64,000 nt of DNA from Shewanella sp. Choline-02u-19 (GTDB lineage Bacteria > Pseudomonadota > Gammaproteobacteria > Enterobacterales > Shewanellaceae). Position 1 is the first letter of the stretch. Each line of letters begins with the position of its first letter. The DNA is taken from positions 93,321 to 157,320 of the forward strand of contig NZ_PJBE01000011.1 in assembly GCF_002836205.1 (NCBI RefSeq), read 5' to 3'. The position numbers and the translations under genes are program-made. The notes beneath the pieces were generated by a model. It made no database searches. It saw only the letters and a program-made list of their open reading frames with translations, and was not told the origin of the DNA. Below are positions 54,682-64,000 of the stretch, piece by piece.

Positions 54682-55590
54682 TTACTGACCTAATAAGGTC
54701 ACCAGCACTGCATTTTGTGCATGCATACGATTTTCTGCTTGCTGCAATATCAGCGAGCCTGCGCCATCTACAATGTCAGCGGTAGCTTCAACTTCTCGGT
54801 AGGCTGGCAAACAATGCATGAAATGCTTAGCGCCAGCGGCTGCCATTAACTCGGCATTCACCTGATAAGGTTTGAACTTAGCTTCAATTTCTTCCATTGA
54901 GGCGCCGTCACCCATCGAGATCCATGTATCGGTATAAATAGCGTCATGACCCGCTATAGCCGCAACATCAGAGCTTAGCACTAAGGTTCCGCCATGTTTT
55001 TCGGCTAACGCTTGCGCTTCGCAAACAACCTTGCCATCGGGGAAATGACCCGGCGGACACAATACGGTGAGATGAGCCCCAAGAATAGCCGCTGCGAACA
55101 TCAATGAATGGGTCACATTGTTGCCATCTCCAACATAGGCTAATCTCACTTTACTGACATCTTCATATTGCTCAGACAAAGTTAGAAAGTCCGCTAAGCC
55201 CTGACACGGATGGTAAAGATCAGAAAGCGCATTAATGACCGGCACTGAACCATGTTCTGCTAACTGCTCTATTGTTGAATGCAAAAATGTGCGCGCTACA
55301 ATTGCATCTGCCCAGCAAGATATGTTTGCTGCAAAATCTGATACAGGTTCACGTTTTCCGAGAGCCCCATTTTGCTGATCAAGGTATAAGCAATGGCCCC
55401 CTAACTTATTAATACCAATATCAAAACTGACACGCGTTCTTAATGAAGGCTTCTCGAACAACATGACAACACTCTTGCCGTCTAATGCTTTTCTATAATC
55501 AGCAGGGTTAGCCTTAATGGCTTTAGCCAGCGCTAACAGATCCAAAAGTTGCTGCTGTGATAAATCTTTAATTGATAATAAATGGTCCAT
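54682..55590 (-). CDS. argF: Ornithine carbamoyltransferase
   Basis: The 302-residue enzyme makes citrulline. Carbamoyl-phosphate motif FEKPSLRTRVSF (45-56) has Ser-Leu-Arg-Thr in place of the common Ser-Thr-Arg-Thr, a variant seen in the family. LYHPCQGLAD, DTWISMGD and FMHCLPAYR are conserved. It starts 12 bp after argB. Confidence 0.95.
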   Translation of the reverse strand: MDHLLSIKDLSQQQLLDLLALAKAIKANPADYRKALDGKSVVMLFEKPSLRTRVSFDIGINKLGGHCLYLDQQNGALGKREPVSDFAANISCWADAIVARTFLHSTIEQLAEHGSVPVINALSDLYHPCQGLADFLTLSEQYEDVSKVRLAYVGDGNNVTHSLMFAAAILGAHLTVLCPPGHFPDGKVVCEAQALAEKHGGTLVLSSDVAAIAGHDAIYTDTWISMGDGASMEEIEAKFKPYQVNAELMAAAGAKHFMHCLPAYREVEATADIVDGAGSLILQQAENRMHAQNAVLVTLLGQ

Positions 55591-55602
55591 GAAATCGCTC
55601 TC

Positions 55603-56421
55603 CTATGGTTGAATCTGTGTGCCAACGGTTTCACCGTTGCTTAATGCAATAAGTTGTTCTGCATGACGCCAAGAGGCAATTTGCACCGTTTGTCCCATCG
55701 ATTCTGCAACATCTAATGCTGCTTCGACTTTAACTTTCATACCCTTGTCTATCACACCAATCTTAGTTAATGCGGCAACCTCTGCTCGATTCAAACTGTT
55801 AATCAATTGCCCTTTACCATCGAGTACACCCGATACATCAGACAGCAACACCAAATTTCCAGCGACTAATTTAGCCAAAGCCGTGGCGGCTTGATCGGCA
55901 TTAACATTAAGCATTTCGCCTTGTGCACTAATTGCGATAGAGCTAACAATTGGCATCCAACCTTTAGCTAGCACAAACTCAAGATAGCTCGCATCCTTTG
56001 GTTCGACTTCGCCGACAAGTCCGAGTCGTGGATCTTTAATGCTTGCTGTCATCATATCGGCATCAGCAAGGCTCATGCCTAAACTGGTAATGCCCGCCTT
56101 AATGGCCGCGGCTTGCAGTATTTTATTTGAGGTTCCAGCCAGCGCACCAACAATAATGGGCACTTGTTCAGCTGGCGTGACTCTGAGTCCGTCCAATTTT
56201 TCCGTCACCATATTGTTTGCTTTGAGTTGCTCATCCACTAAGCAGCCTCCGCCATGCACCATAATAAGCGCTTGACCATTAGCAATGATTTTTGCAGCGG
56301 TCTCCATTAGACGCGCCATGCCCATTTCGCACTGCAACAATGCACCACCCACTTTAAGCACCATTACAGGTTTGGTTTTTGCATTCATATCAGTATTTAA
56401 CGTTGCCATATCTGTTTCCAA
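55603..56421 (-). CDS. argB: Acetylglutamate kinase
   Basis: The 272-residue amino-acid kinase contains VLKVGGALL, VHGGGCLVDEQL and MLNVNADQAATALAKL. It phosphorylates N-acetylglutamate. The ATG at 56421 or the one at 56409 (MATLNTD) could be used; the conserved domain starts later either way. It lies 5 bp after argC. Confidence 0.95.
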   Translation of the reverse strand: METDMATLNTDMNAKTKPVMVLKVGGALLQCEMGMARLMETAAKIIANGQALIMVHGGGCLVDEQLKANNMVTEKLDGLRVTPAEQVPIIVGALAGTSNKILQAAAIKAGITSLGMSLADADMMTASIKDPRLGLVGEVEPKDASYLEFVLAKGWMPIVSSIAISAQGEMLNVNADQAATALAKLVAGNLVLLSDVSGVLDGKGQLINSLNRAEVAALTKIGVIDKGMKVKVEAALDVAESMGQTVQIASWRHAEQLIALSNGETVGTQIQP

Positions 56422-56426
56422 GCCTG

Positions 56427-57416
56427 TTATTTTAACAATTGGTTAAAGTGAATCTTTATGCATTGCAGCGCTTGACTAGCAGCACCTTTCATTAAGTTAT
56501 CAATTGCGCTTGATACCACCAAGTAATTTGTCTCTACATCGTACTTCCAACCGATAAGGCAATTTGGTGTTTGCACTACATCGTCAATCTTGGGAAATTG
56601 ATTCTGCTTTACCGTCACCAGTGACGTATTGTCATAGCACTGATAGGCTACTTCTATGTCCTTGCTTGTCGTACCTTCCGCTAACTTCACCGTAATAGTG
56701 GCGAGGATCCCTCTTTTAAAATTGCCTAAATGAGGAGTAAAGATAACTTCCTGTCCTAGCTGAGTTGCTATCTCAGGTTGATGCCTATGACCGAGTACGC
56801 TGTATGCCATTAAGCTGACTTCACAAAAACTAGTATGAAGCTGCGCTTTTCTGCCCGCCCCAGTTACGCCACTGACAGCATTAATCACCGGTAATACGTC
56901 AGTAAGCAAGTGTGATAGCGGCTTAAGTGCCGTAAGCGAGGCTGTCGGATAACAACCCGGTACCGCAATCATTTTACTGCTAGCAATTTTCTCCGCGTTC
57001 CACTCTGCGAGACCATAAACAGCATCAGCGAGGACTTGTGGGTATTCATGAGTAAAACCATACCACTTAGGATACTGTTCTAACTCTTCGAAACGGTATG
57101 CGCCACTTAAATCAAAGACGACTAGTCCCCTTTGATAAAACCAAGCGGCGAGGTGCAAGCTCACGACATGATCGGTCGCTAATACGACCGCATCCGCCTG
57201 TTCGATGATGGCTGCTTTAGCATCATCGGTCAGCGGGCTTAAACAAAGATTAATATGACTATATGTAGGGTATAACTCAGCAAGCGGCTTGCCTTTATCT
57301 AAGCTATTTTCAGAAACATAAAGGCCTTGAATGGATAAGTCCGCTTCAGCATTTATGAGAGAAGTGATTTGTGCGCCGGTATAACCGCTAGCACCAATAA
57401 TGGCTATATTTTTCAT
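56427..57416 (-). CDS. argC: N-acetyl-gamma-glutamyl-phosphate reductase
   Basis: The 329-residue enzyme reduces N-acetylglutamyl phosphate with NADPH. GASGYTGA (8-15) binds nucleotide, and the catalytic Cys155 lies in VPGCYPTAS. It is the first gene of argCBFGH, divergent from argE. Confidence 0.96.
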   Translation of the reverse strand: MKNIAIIGASGYTGAQITSLINAEADLSIQGLYVSENSLDKGKPLAELYPTYSHINLCLSPLTDDAKAAIIEQADAVVLATDHVVSLHLAAWFYQRGLVVFDLSGAYRFEELEQYPKWYGFTHEYPQVLADAVYGLAEWNAEKIASSKMIAVPGCYPTASLTALKPLSHLLTDVLPVINAVSGVTGAGRKAQLHTSFCEVSLMAYSVLGHRHQPEIATQLGQEVIFTPHLGNFKRGILATITVKLAEGTTSKDIEVAYQCYDNTSLVTVKQNQFPKIDDVVQTPNCLIGWKYDVETNYLVVSSAIDNLMKGAASQALQCIKIHFNQLLK

Positions 57417-57650
57417 AGTCTATGAGTTTAAAACCTTAATCTTGAATTTAGATGACAAAACGAAAAAAAGAATGGGCACAACTTAAGCCCTGGCTGAACA
57501 CCATAAAGACAAGATTATCGTCGCAGGAAGTGGGTATTACTGACCTTAATAATTAATAATTGAACTAGGTTAAACATATATACTCTCATTTATAGGTCAT
57601 CAAAACATGGTACTTATCTTAGCTGTTTGATAGACTACCACACAAAACTA

Positions 57651-57682
57651 ATTATGCAATATATTTGAATATATATTTGAGT
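57651..57682. promoter_or_regulatory. Tandem ARG boxes (ArgR operator) between argC and argE
   Basis: Two overlapping near-palindromes resemble the Escherichia coli ARG box (TGAAT-N4-ATTCA): TGCAATATATTTGAAT-like (from 57651) and TGAATATATATTTGA (57665-57679). They end about 8 bp before the argE ATG. ArgR binding here could repress the divergent operons in response to arginine. Confidence 0.6.
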
Positions 57683-57689
57683 ATTTTTA

Positions 57690-58841
57690 ATGAAAAAATT
57701 ACCAGACATAAAGAGTAGCTTCACTCAGTTAATCGCGGCACCTTCAATCAGTGCATTAGAAGCACAACATGACATGAGCAATAAAGCCGTCATAGCGCTA
57801 TTGCATAGTTGGTTTACCGATTTAGGCATGAACTGCCAAGCTCAACCAGTTCCCGACACCCGTAATAAACATAATTTCGTCGCCTCTTTTGGCAGCGGAA
57901 AAGGTGGGTTATTACTGGCGGGGCATACCGATACAGTTCCATTTGATGAGGGCCGTTGGAGTCAAGACCCTTTCCAATTGGTCGAAAAAAATGACCGTTG
58001 GTATGGCTTGGGAACTTGCGATATGAAAGGTTTTTTTGCTTTAGTGTTAGAAGCCTTAAAAGAATTGCCAATGGACCAGTTCAAACGCCCATTACACATA
58101 CTCGCTAGCGCCGATGAAGAAACCACCATGAATGGTGCAAAAGCCTTTGCAGCAGCTAAGTCTATCAGCCCTGATTACGCCATTATTGGTGAGCCTACTA
58201 GCCTTAAGCCCGTCTATATGCATAAAGGGCACTTTACGCAAGGTATACAGGTTACGGGGCGAAGTGGTCATTCATCAGATCCCGCTAAAGGACTCAATGC
58301 CATAGAGGTCATGCATTTAGTCACCGGACAACTGCTCAAACTTAAGCAACATTTAGCCGACAACTACCGCGAGAATGCCTTTAGCGTACCCTACCCTACA
58401 ATGAACTTTGGTCACATTCACGGTGGCGATGCCGCCAATAGAATTTGTGGCTGCTGTGATCTACATATTGATCTCCGCCCGATACCGGGGCTCGCACTTG
58501 AAGATCTGGAGCTGATGGTAACTAACTACTTAGAGCCTGTCGCTAGCCAATATCCTGGCAGCATAAGTGTCGCCCCTTTATATCCAGGTTCGGAGCCGTT
58601 TGCAGAGAATAAAGACAGTAGTTGGAGCAAGCTCGTTGCACAAATATCCAAAAATGAGCCTGAAGTCGTCAACTACGCAACTGAAGCACCCTATATACGT
58701 CAATTGGGTTGTCAGACACTAGTACTCGGTCCTGGCAGTATTGAGCAAGCTCATCAGCCAGATGAGTATCTTGACCTGCACTATATCAATCGTACTAAAC
58801 AGCTAATAAAAGAGCTGATATATCATGCCTGTATAAAATAA
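57690..58841 (+). CDS. argE: Acetylornithine deacetylase
   Basis: The 383-residue M20 metallopeptidase-fold enzyme removes the acetyl group from N-acetylornithine. Metal motifs are LLLAGHTDTVPFDEGRW, GTCDMKGFFAL and ASADEETTMNGA. It is divergent from argC with 273 bp between, the common arrangement. The linear pathway with ArgE agrees with the absence of argJ here. Confidence 0.95.
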   Translation: MKKLPDIKSSFTQLIAAPSISALEAQHDMSNKAVIALLHSWFTDLGMNCQAQPVPDTRNKHNFVASFGSGKGGLLLAGHTDTVPFDEGRWSQDPFQLVEKNDRWYGLGTCDMKGFFALVLEALKELPMDQFKRPLHILASADEETTMNGAKAFAAAKSISPDYAIIGEPTSLKPVYMHKGHFTQGIQVTGRSGHSSDPAKGLNAIEVMHLVTGQLLKLKQHLADNYRENAFSVPYPTMNFGHIHGGDAANRICGCCDLHIDLRPIPGLALEDLELMVTNYLEPVASQYPGSISVAPLYPGSEPFAENKDSSWSKLVAQISKNEPEVVNYATEAPYIRQLGCQTLVLGPGSIEQAHQPDEYLDLHYINRTKQLIKELIYHACIK

Positions 58842-59009
58842 CTCATGCTGTCGAGGCCAATATTTAGTCCAAACTTATTCTGAGCGTCATAATTAATGAA
58901 TTGAAAGGTGAGTTAGAGCACATTCAGGCGCAATAACCCAAACTAGATCATTGCCTAGTGTACAGCCGCTAGGTATTGTGATCGATTAGCTTACTAATAT
59001 GGAGCACGT

Positions 59010-61646
59010 ATGGTTGATATGTATGCATCGTTAAGGTCAAACGTTGGTACCTTAGGACAGATTTTAGGCGACACAATTCGTACTGATCTCGATGACACTT
59101 TTCTAGACAAAATCGAACAGATCCGCCATCTCTCTAAAAGTTCACGTCAGGGTAATGATGCCGCCCGCGAAGAGATGCTCACTTTGCTGTCCTCATTGAA
59201 TGACGATGAGCTAGTGCCATTTGCCAAAGCTTTTAATCAATTTCTAAACCTAGCCAATATTGCCGAGCAATTCCACACCATTAGCCGTAATTGCGATGAG
59301 CTAGTATGTGTTCCAGACCCTGTAGAGCAGCTTCTTGGGAGAATGTTAGGTGGCAATATCGATCAAGAAAAAATGCTCAACTGCCTAAAAACGCTTGATA
59401 TCGATTTAGTGTTGACCGCGCATCCAACGGAAATTTCGCGACGTACATTAATCCAAAAATATTCCGCAGTCGTTGATTCGCTCGCCGCGTTAGAAAACCC
59501 GCAATTAACTGAACAAGAGAAGAAACAGCACCATCTACGCTTACGTCAGCTTATCGCACAAATTTGGCATACCAATGAGATCCGTAACGAGCGTCCAACG
59601 CCTGTTGATGAAGCACGTTGGGGCCTAAGCACGATTGAAGTCTCTTTGTGGCAAGCCATCCCTGATTTTCTAAGACAATTAAACCAACAGGTGGAAGAGC
59701 GTACTAATACCCAACTGCCGATTGATATTGCGCCAGTGAGATTCTCCAGTTGGATGGGCGGCGATCGTGATGGCAATCCATTTGTAACCTCTGTGGTCAC
59801 TCAAGAAGTATTGGATAGAAATCGTCACACTGCAGCCAGACTTTACCTTAAAGATGTTGTATTACTCGTCAATGATCTGTCGATGGAAGGTGCAAATGAC
59901 GAGCTTCTTGCTTACACCAACAACAGTAACGAACCCTATCGTGACGTATTAAAAGGCCTCCAACAAAAGCTAAGAAAAACCATCGATTATCTCAATGCCA
60001 GACTTGAAGGTCATCAGCCTGAAGTCGATTTAAACGACATTATCTGGGAAGAAAAAGATCTTAAAGATCCACTGATGATGCTTTACAGGAGCTTGAGTGA
60101 TCGTGGTATGAGTCTGATAGCCAACGGCTTATTACTTGATATGTTGCGTCGCATTGCTTGCTTTGGCATCCACATGCTAAGACTTGATATCCGTCAAGAT
60201 GCGCAGCGTCATGCCGATGTCATTGCAGAATTGACTCGATATTTAGGCATGGGAGATTATGCGCACTGGGGAGAAGATGAAAAACAATCTTTCTTACTCA
60301 GAGAGCTCACTAGCAAGCGCCCATTAATCCCTGTGACATGGCAAGGGTCAGATGACGTTGCGGAAGTATTGAGAACCTGCCGCTTAATTGCCACTCAACC
60401 TGCACGAGCCATGGGTTCTTATGTTATTTCAATGGCCAGCCAGCCTTCTGATGTTTTGACCGTATTATTATTACTGAAAGAAACTGGTTGCCCTCATCCA
60501 ATGCGAGTAGTGCCACTATTCGAAACATTAGATGATTTAAACAATGCCTCTCAATGTATGTCGTCTCTCTTTAGCATAGATTGGTATCGTGGATACACTA
60601 AAGGCACGCAAGAGGTCATGATTGGCTATTCTGACTCAGCAAAAGATGCAGGTGTCATGGCTGCAGCATGGGCACAATATAGCGCACAAGAGAAACTCGT
60701 CGAAGTGAGCCAAGATGCAGATATAAAACTAACACTATTCCATGGACGTGGCGGCACTATTGGCCGCGGAGGTGGACCTGCGCATGAGGCTATTTTGTCT
60801 CAACCTCCTGGATCTGTTGATGGGCGTATTCGAGTCACAGAGCAAGGCGAGATGATCCGCTTCAAATTCGGCCTACCTAAGTTGGCAGTACAAAGCCTTG
60901 CTTTGTACACCTCTGCGGTAATGGAGGCGACTTTACTTCCGCCACCAGAGCCCAAACCCGAATGGCGCAGAGCTATGGAGCAACTAGCTGACGAATCAGT
61001 ACTTGCTTATCGCGCCATCGTTAGAGAAGAACCGGACTTTGTCTCATACTTCCGCGCAGCAACACCAGAAGTCGAGTTAGGAAAACTACCTTTGGGCAGT
61101 CGACCTGCCAAGCGCAGAGTTGATGGTGGCATAGAGAGTTTACGTGCTATTCCATGGATCTTTGCTTGGTCTCAAAACCGCTTAATGCTACCCGCTTGGC
61201 TAGGTGCAGGAGAAGCATTGCAAGCAGCCTCACTAAGGGGCGAACTGCCATTATTACAGGAGATGGAGCAACACTGGCCTTTCTTTAAAACCCGTATATC
61301 CATGCTTGAAATGGTTTACGCAAAAGCCGAGCCCAACTTAGCAAAGTACTATGAAACTAGCTTAGTACCTAAAGAGCTGCATCATTTAGGAGTCCAATTA
61401 CGTGAACGTCTCGCCATTGGCATAGATGCAGTACTAGAGCTAACTCAATCAGAAAGCTTAATGGCACATACTCCTTGGAGTAGAGAATCGGTAGAGTTGA
61501 GAAACCCCTACATTGATCCACTCAACTTCCTTCAGGCAGAACTTTTAGCCCGTACTCGCCGAGAGGAAAAAACGTCTGCTAATGTCGAACTGGCACTCAT
61601 GTTAACGATTGCAGGTGTGGCAGCAGGAATGAGAAACACTGGCTAA
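59010..61646 (+). CDS. ppc: Phosphoenolpyruvate carboxylase
   Basis: The 878-residue enzyme forms oxaloacetate from PEP and bicarbonate. Signatures are VLTAHPTEISRRT (catalytic His), SSWMGGDRDGNPFVTS, and LTLFHGRGGTIGRGGGPAHEAILSQPPG. The C-terminus MRNTG is the conserved end. The last base overlaps the ATG of the next gene. Confidence 0.97.
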   Translation: MVDMYASLRSNVGTLGQILGDTIRTDLDDTFLDKIEQIRHLSKSSRQGNDAAREEMLTLLSSLNDDELVPFAKAFNQFLNLANIAEQFHTISRNCDELVCVPDPVEQLLGRMLGGNIDQEKMLNCLKTLDIDLVLTAHPTEISRRTLIQKYSAVVDSLAALENPQLTEQEKKQHHLRLRQLIAQIWHTNEIRNERPTPVDEARWGLSTIEVSLWQAIPDFLRQLNQQVEERTNTQLPIDIAPVRFSSWMGGDRDGNPFVTSVVTQEVLDRNRHTAARLYLKDVVLLVNDLSMEGANDELLAYTNNSNEPYRDVLKGLQQKLRKTIDYLNARLEGHQPEVDLNDIIWEEKDLKDPLMMLYRSLSDRGMSLIANGLLLDMLRRIACFGIHMLRLDIRQDAQRHADVIAELTRYLGMGDYAHWGEDEKQSFLLRELTSKRPLIPVTWQGSDDVAEVLRTCRLIATQPARAMGSYVISMASQPSDVLTVLLLLKETGCPHPMRVVPLFETLDDLNNASQCMSSLFSIDWYRGYTKGTQEVMIGYSDSAKDAGVMAAAWAQYSAQEKLVEVSQDADIKLTLFHGRGGTIGRGGGPAHEAILSQPPGSVDGRIRVTEQGEMIRFKFGLPKLAVQSLALYTSAVMEATLLPPPEPKPEWRRAMEQLADESVLAYRAIVREEPDFVSYFRAATPEVELGKLPLGSRPAKRRVDGGIESLRAIPWIFAWSQNRLMLPAWLGAGEALQAASLRGELPLLQEMEQHWPFFKTRISMLEMVYAKAEPNLAKYYETSLVPKELHHLGVQLRERLAIGIDAVLELTQSESLMAHTPWSRESVELRNPYIDPLNFLQAELLARTRREEKTSANVELALMLTIAGVAAGMRNTG

Positions 61647-62188
61647 TGAAATTTATCAAGATAGCTCTAAGTAGCTTATTGCTGGTATTGACTGGCTGCG
61701 TCAGTCAATACAGCATTACCGAAACTGAATTAGAAGGCTATCTCAGTGACGAGATGCACTTTGAAATCAAGCAAGGTAATCAAATTTTCGGTATAGAACT
61801 TAAAGTTAACAATATAGAGGTCACTTTAGGCGAAAAGCCCGATACGATGGCAGTAACAGCTTCAACTCGAATCAAAGTACGCAATCCTTTACTTCCCATT
61901 AGTGCTGACCTAACGGCGAAGTTTGAAGCGCAACCTTGGTACGATGCTAGCAATCATAGTGTTTATCTACGTAACCTTAATTTGGTAAAAGTAGAGTCAC
62001 AACCTAAGGATATTGAGAAAGCGATAGGCTCAATAGCACCACAGCTAATGGGGTTCCTGACTCAGTTCTTAGAAACTCAGCCTGTATATGTACTCGATAC
62101 ACAAGAATCAAATCAGGCTCTTATAGCTGAAATGACCAAGCGCATTGAGGTTCAACCAGGCAAGCTTGTGTTAGTGTTTGACGACTAG
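61646..62188 (+). CDS. DUF1439 lipoprotein (YceB-like)
   Basis: The 180-residue lipoprotein has lipobox VLTGC (Cys18) and a DUF1439 domain (YSITETELEGYLSDEMHFEIKQGNQIFGIELKVNNIEVTLG by pattern). Function is unknown; the fold binds lipid-like ligands in related SMP-like proteins, which is not shown here. It overlaps the ppc stop by one base and is probably co-transcribed. Confidence 0.85.
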   Translation: MKFIKIALSSLLLVLTGCVSQYSITETELEGYLSDEMHFEIKQGNQIFGIELKVNNIEVTLGEKPDTMAVTASTRIKVRNPLLPISADLTAKFEAQPWYDASNHSVYLRNLNLVKVESQPKDIEKAIGSIAPQLMGFLTQFLETQPVYVLDTQESNQALIAEMTKRIEVQPGKLVLVFDD

Positions 62189-62193
62189 ATTTC

Positions 62194-62233
62194 AATTAGG
62201 GCAGTAATGAATGATTCATTATTGCCCTTTTTG
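62194..62233. terminator. Bidirectional terminator between the DUF1439 gene and cinA
   Basis: AGGGCAGTAATGAAT pairs with ATTCATTATTGCCCT with a small bulge, followed by a T-run, in the 45-bp gap between convergent genes. Confidence 0.85.
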
Positions 62234-63508
62234 CTATTTTTTAAATCTAGTAATTGAGCCATAATCCACAATCACGGCCTCACCCAGTAACTCTCTACGA
62301 AGCATATCAAATGCAACGGCGGTGCTTAAGCTACGAACCAAATCACGCGAACGTCTCGGTAATTTGATCATCTGGCTATAAACCCCCCCTTTAGTCGCCA
62401 AGGCTATAGCAACTGTTCCAACGGGTTTGTCCTCTGTGCCACCAGTAGGGCCAGCAATACCACTAGTAGCCAATGCATAATCACTGCCTAAAATGCCCCT
62501 TGCTCCTTTAGCCATCTCCTCTACGGTTGCAATAGACACCGCTCCATGATCATCTAACGTTTCGGCTTTTACCCCTAACACTCGCACTTTAGATTCATTA
62601 CTATAGGTCACTAAGCCTTGATGAAAATAAGATGAGCTACCCGCAAATGCAACTAACTGGCTCGCAATCATACCTCCAGTGCATGACTCTGCAACACTTA
62701 GGCTACTTTCTGAACTAACTAACAGCCTATGGATCTCTTCGGCTAAGCTCTTTTTATTATCAGCAACTATCGCCGTTCCAAGTAAAAATCGTATTTGAGC
62801 CTCAATCTTATCGATCTCACCGATCGCCAACTTACCACGCGCAAATAGTTTTATTTCGATATGTGGCATAGAGGTTCGATAACCGATCGTTATCCCCTCT
62901 GGTAATACAATAGATTCAAGTGCATCAGCTAAAGATGACTCCCCTTGCCCAAGCGTTAAATACTTACGCAGTGAAATATCTCCCGCAATTTCGAATCTTT
63001 CTTTAATAAACGGTACAAACTGCTCTTTTACCATCTGTTTAAATTCAAACGGCACTCCCGGAGTGAAAAACAACCAAGCTCGGTTAAGCTTTACAGCAAA
63101 GCCGCATGCGGTGCCGACCGGGTTATCTATCATAATTGCAGATTCAGGTAATAATGCTTGTTTAAGATTACTCTCCGCCATCACTCGACCGTTACGAGTA
63201 AACCAGTCCTCTAAGCGAGCACGCCAAAGAGCATTCTCAACCAAAGGTTCACCTTTAGCTAATGCCATTGCCTCAGAGGATAAGTCGTCACTTGTAGGGC
63301 CTAAGCCACCATTGACAACAATGACATCAGCTTCCGTACTGCGCTCCTTAAAAACAGCGATAAGATCTTCGAGCCGATCACCAACTGTGATCCGACGCTG
63401 GCACTCTACACCGTGCTCCATCAGAGTATTAGCAAACCATGCCGCATTCGTATCAACGATCTGACCCGCCAATACTTCTTCACCTGTACAAATCATTTCT
63501 AGCTTCAT
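62234..63508 (-). CDS. CinA-family nicotinamide-nucleotide amidohydrolase-like protein
   Basis: The 424-residue protein has an N-terminal molybdopterin-binding-like domain (MICTGEEVLAGQIVDTNAAW, VVNGGLGPTSDDLS) and a C-terminal PncC/CinA domain (SVAESCTGGMIASQL, GIAGPTGGTEDKPVGTVAIAL). The second deamidates NMN in pyridine nucleotide salvage. It is the longer YfaY-like form rather than the short PncC. It stands alone at the end of the block. Confidence 0.88.
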   Translation of the reverse strand: MKLEMICTGEEVLAGQIVDTNAAWFANTLMEHGVECQRRITVGDRLEDLIAVFKERSTEADVIVVNGGLGPTSDDLSSEAMALAKGEPLVENALWRARLEDWFTRNGRVMAESNLKQALLPESAIMIDNPVGTACGFAVKLNRAWLFFTPGVPFEFKQMVKEQFVPFIKERFEIAGDISLRKYLTLGQGESSLADALESIVLPEGITIGYRTSMPHIEIKLFARGKLAIGEIDKIEAQIRFLLGTAIVADNKKSLAEEIHRLLVSSESSLSVAESCTGGMIASQLVAFAGSSSYFHQGLVTYSNESKVRVLGVKAETLDDHGAVSIATVEEMAKGARGILGSDYALATSGIAGPTGGTEDKPVGTVAIALATKGGVYSQMIKLPRRSRDLVRSLSTAVAFDMLRRELLGEAVIVDYGSITRFKK

Positions 63509-63845
63509 AGCACAATCCCCAGCATTTAATTGCAGTTAAACTAGGAGAGCTCAGCAGTAATAGCAATAACCAATTGTAATTAATTAATTTTATTGACGTG
63601 AACATGGGTTTACGCGGTGAGTTAAGAGTCAGTTCGACCAGCTTGAGATCGCCAAATTTTAAACATCAAATGGCAGTAAAGAGTACTGAACATCTATAAA
63701 TACATCTAGAATTTAGCAGTAATACCACTAAATAGATTAGCTGGCGAAATTCACATTATTAGCACGATGATAAGGCCTACTATCTAAACTTCGAAAGTAT
63801 TGCGATTGAAATCAGCGGACTTAAAAACACTCAAATCGCAGACGT

Positions 63846-63876
63846 AAAAAAGCCCATTGCGTTAGCAATGGGCTGT
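63846..63876 (-). terminator. Terminator of an unseen minus-strand transcript from beyond the right edge
   Basis: AGCCCATTGC pairs perfectly with GCAATGGGCT around GTTA; on the minus strand a T7 tract follows. A further hairpin (CACTCTTTC/GAAAGAGTG, about 63879-63907) lies just upstream on that strand. A transcript must enter from the right edge. No complete gene is visible in 63509-64000. Confidence 0.8.
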
Positions 63877-64000
63877 TCACTCTTTCGAGACCAATCCTAG
63901 AAAGAGTGGCGCCTGGATAATATCGGCCACAACACGCTTATGCCGATGCTACTGCCCCCTGCATTCTGTCGTTCCGGCAATTCAGCAACGTAACAATACT

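Noticed and set aside
63938..64000. Partial minus-strand frame ending at 63938
   Set aside because: Only 20 codons are visible and a second frame is equally open, so no coding call can be supported.

Overview
The window looks like chromosomal DNA of a marine gammaproteobacterium, most probably Shewanella. The basis is gene order and protein similarity recalled from knowledge: rnpB-rsmI-lpoA-yraN-diaA-dolP, rpe-gph-trpS, dam, damX-aroB-aroK, pilMNOPQ, mrcA, argCBFGH with divergent argE, and ppc. This half (about 29.5-63.5 kb) is conserved core. The left part (1-29.4 kb) is more accessory. I see no IS element, prophage, tRNA, rRNA or CRISPR array.

Layout. 1-4.5 kb: 3' end of a ThrE-type exporter gene, an Omp85-type outer-membrane protein and a CadC/ToxR-like membrane regulator. 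4.8-13 kb: two large divergent S8-family proteins, both with GlyGly-CTERM-like tails; one has an intact catalytic site and the other has lost it. 13-24 kb: formaldehyde and alcohol stress genes (SMR transporter, Gfa, Fe-ADH, LysR regulator, FrmA, FghA, DksA-type zinc finger), interrupted by a His-rich/HupE/anchor membrane cluster. 24.8-29.4 kb: betaine/proline-type ABC transporter (ProX, then ProW-ProV) with a porin gene coupled to it. 29.5-34.5 kb: RNase P RNA and the rsmI/lpoA/yraN/diaA/dolP block. 34.5-43.6 kb: EamA transporter with a LysR regulator, trpS, gph, rpe, two small membrane proteins, dam, damX, aroB, aroK. 43.8-51.8 kb: the type IV pilus assembly operon and PBP1A. 51.9-58.8 kb: arginine biosynthesis. 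59-63.5 kb: ppc, a DUF1439 lipoprotein and a CinA-like protein.

Main discovery. Five promoters at 14257-14322, 16539-16604, 17732-17797, 23348-23413 and 23863-23928 share one exact 66-bp architecture: a 22-bp imperfect inverted repeat (invariant CTTTT near one end and GTAA at the other), 16 bp, a -35 hexamer (TTATCA in four, TTGTTC in one), a 16-bp spacer, and a -10 of TATAAT or TATACT. The repeat is centred about 61 bp upstream of the predicted start, as expected for LysR-type activation. They drive, in order, an SMR transporter, Fe-ADH-gfa, a short transcript of about 228 nt with a 17-codon ORF, frmA-fghA, and a DksA/TraR zinc-finger protein. The LysR gene at 16747 lies inside the set and is the likely regulator. 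This reads as a local aldehyde-stress regulon with three unexpected members: the short transcript, the SMR pump and the zinc-finger protein.

Second discovery. The 1216-residue S8-family protein at 4796-8446 has Gly for the catalytic Asp, Thr for the oxyanion Asn and Val for the catalytic Ser. It keeps only His, so it should be a secreted pseudoprotease. An active-looking protease is encoded divergently next to it.
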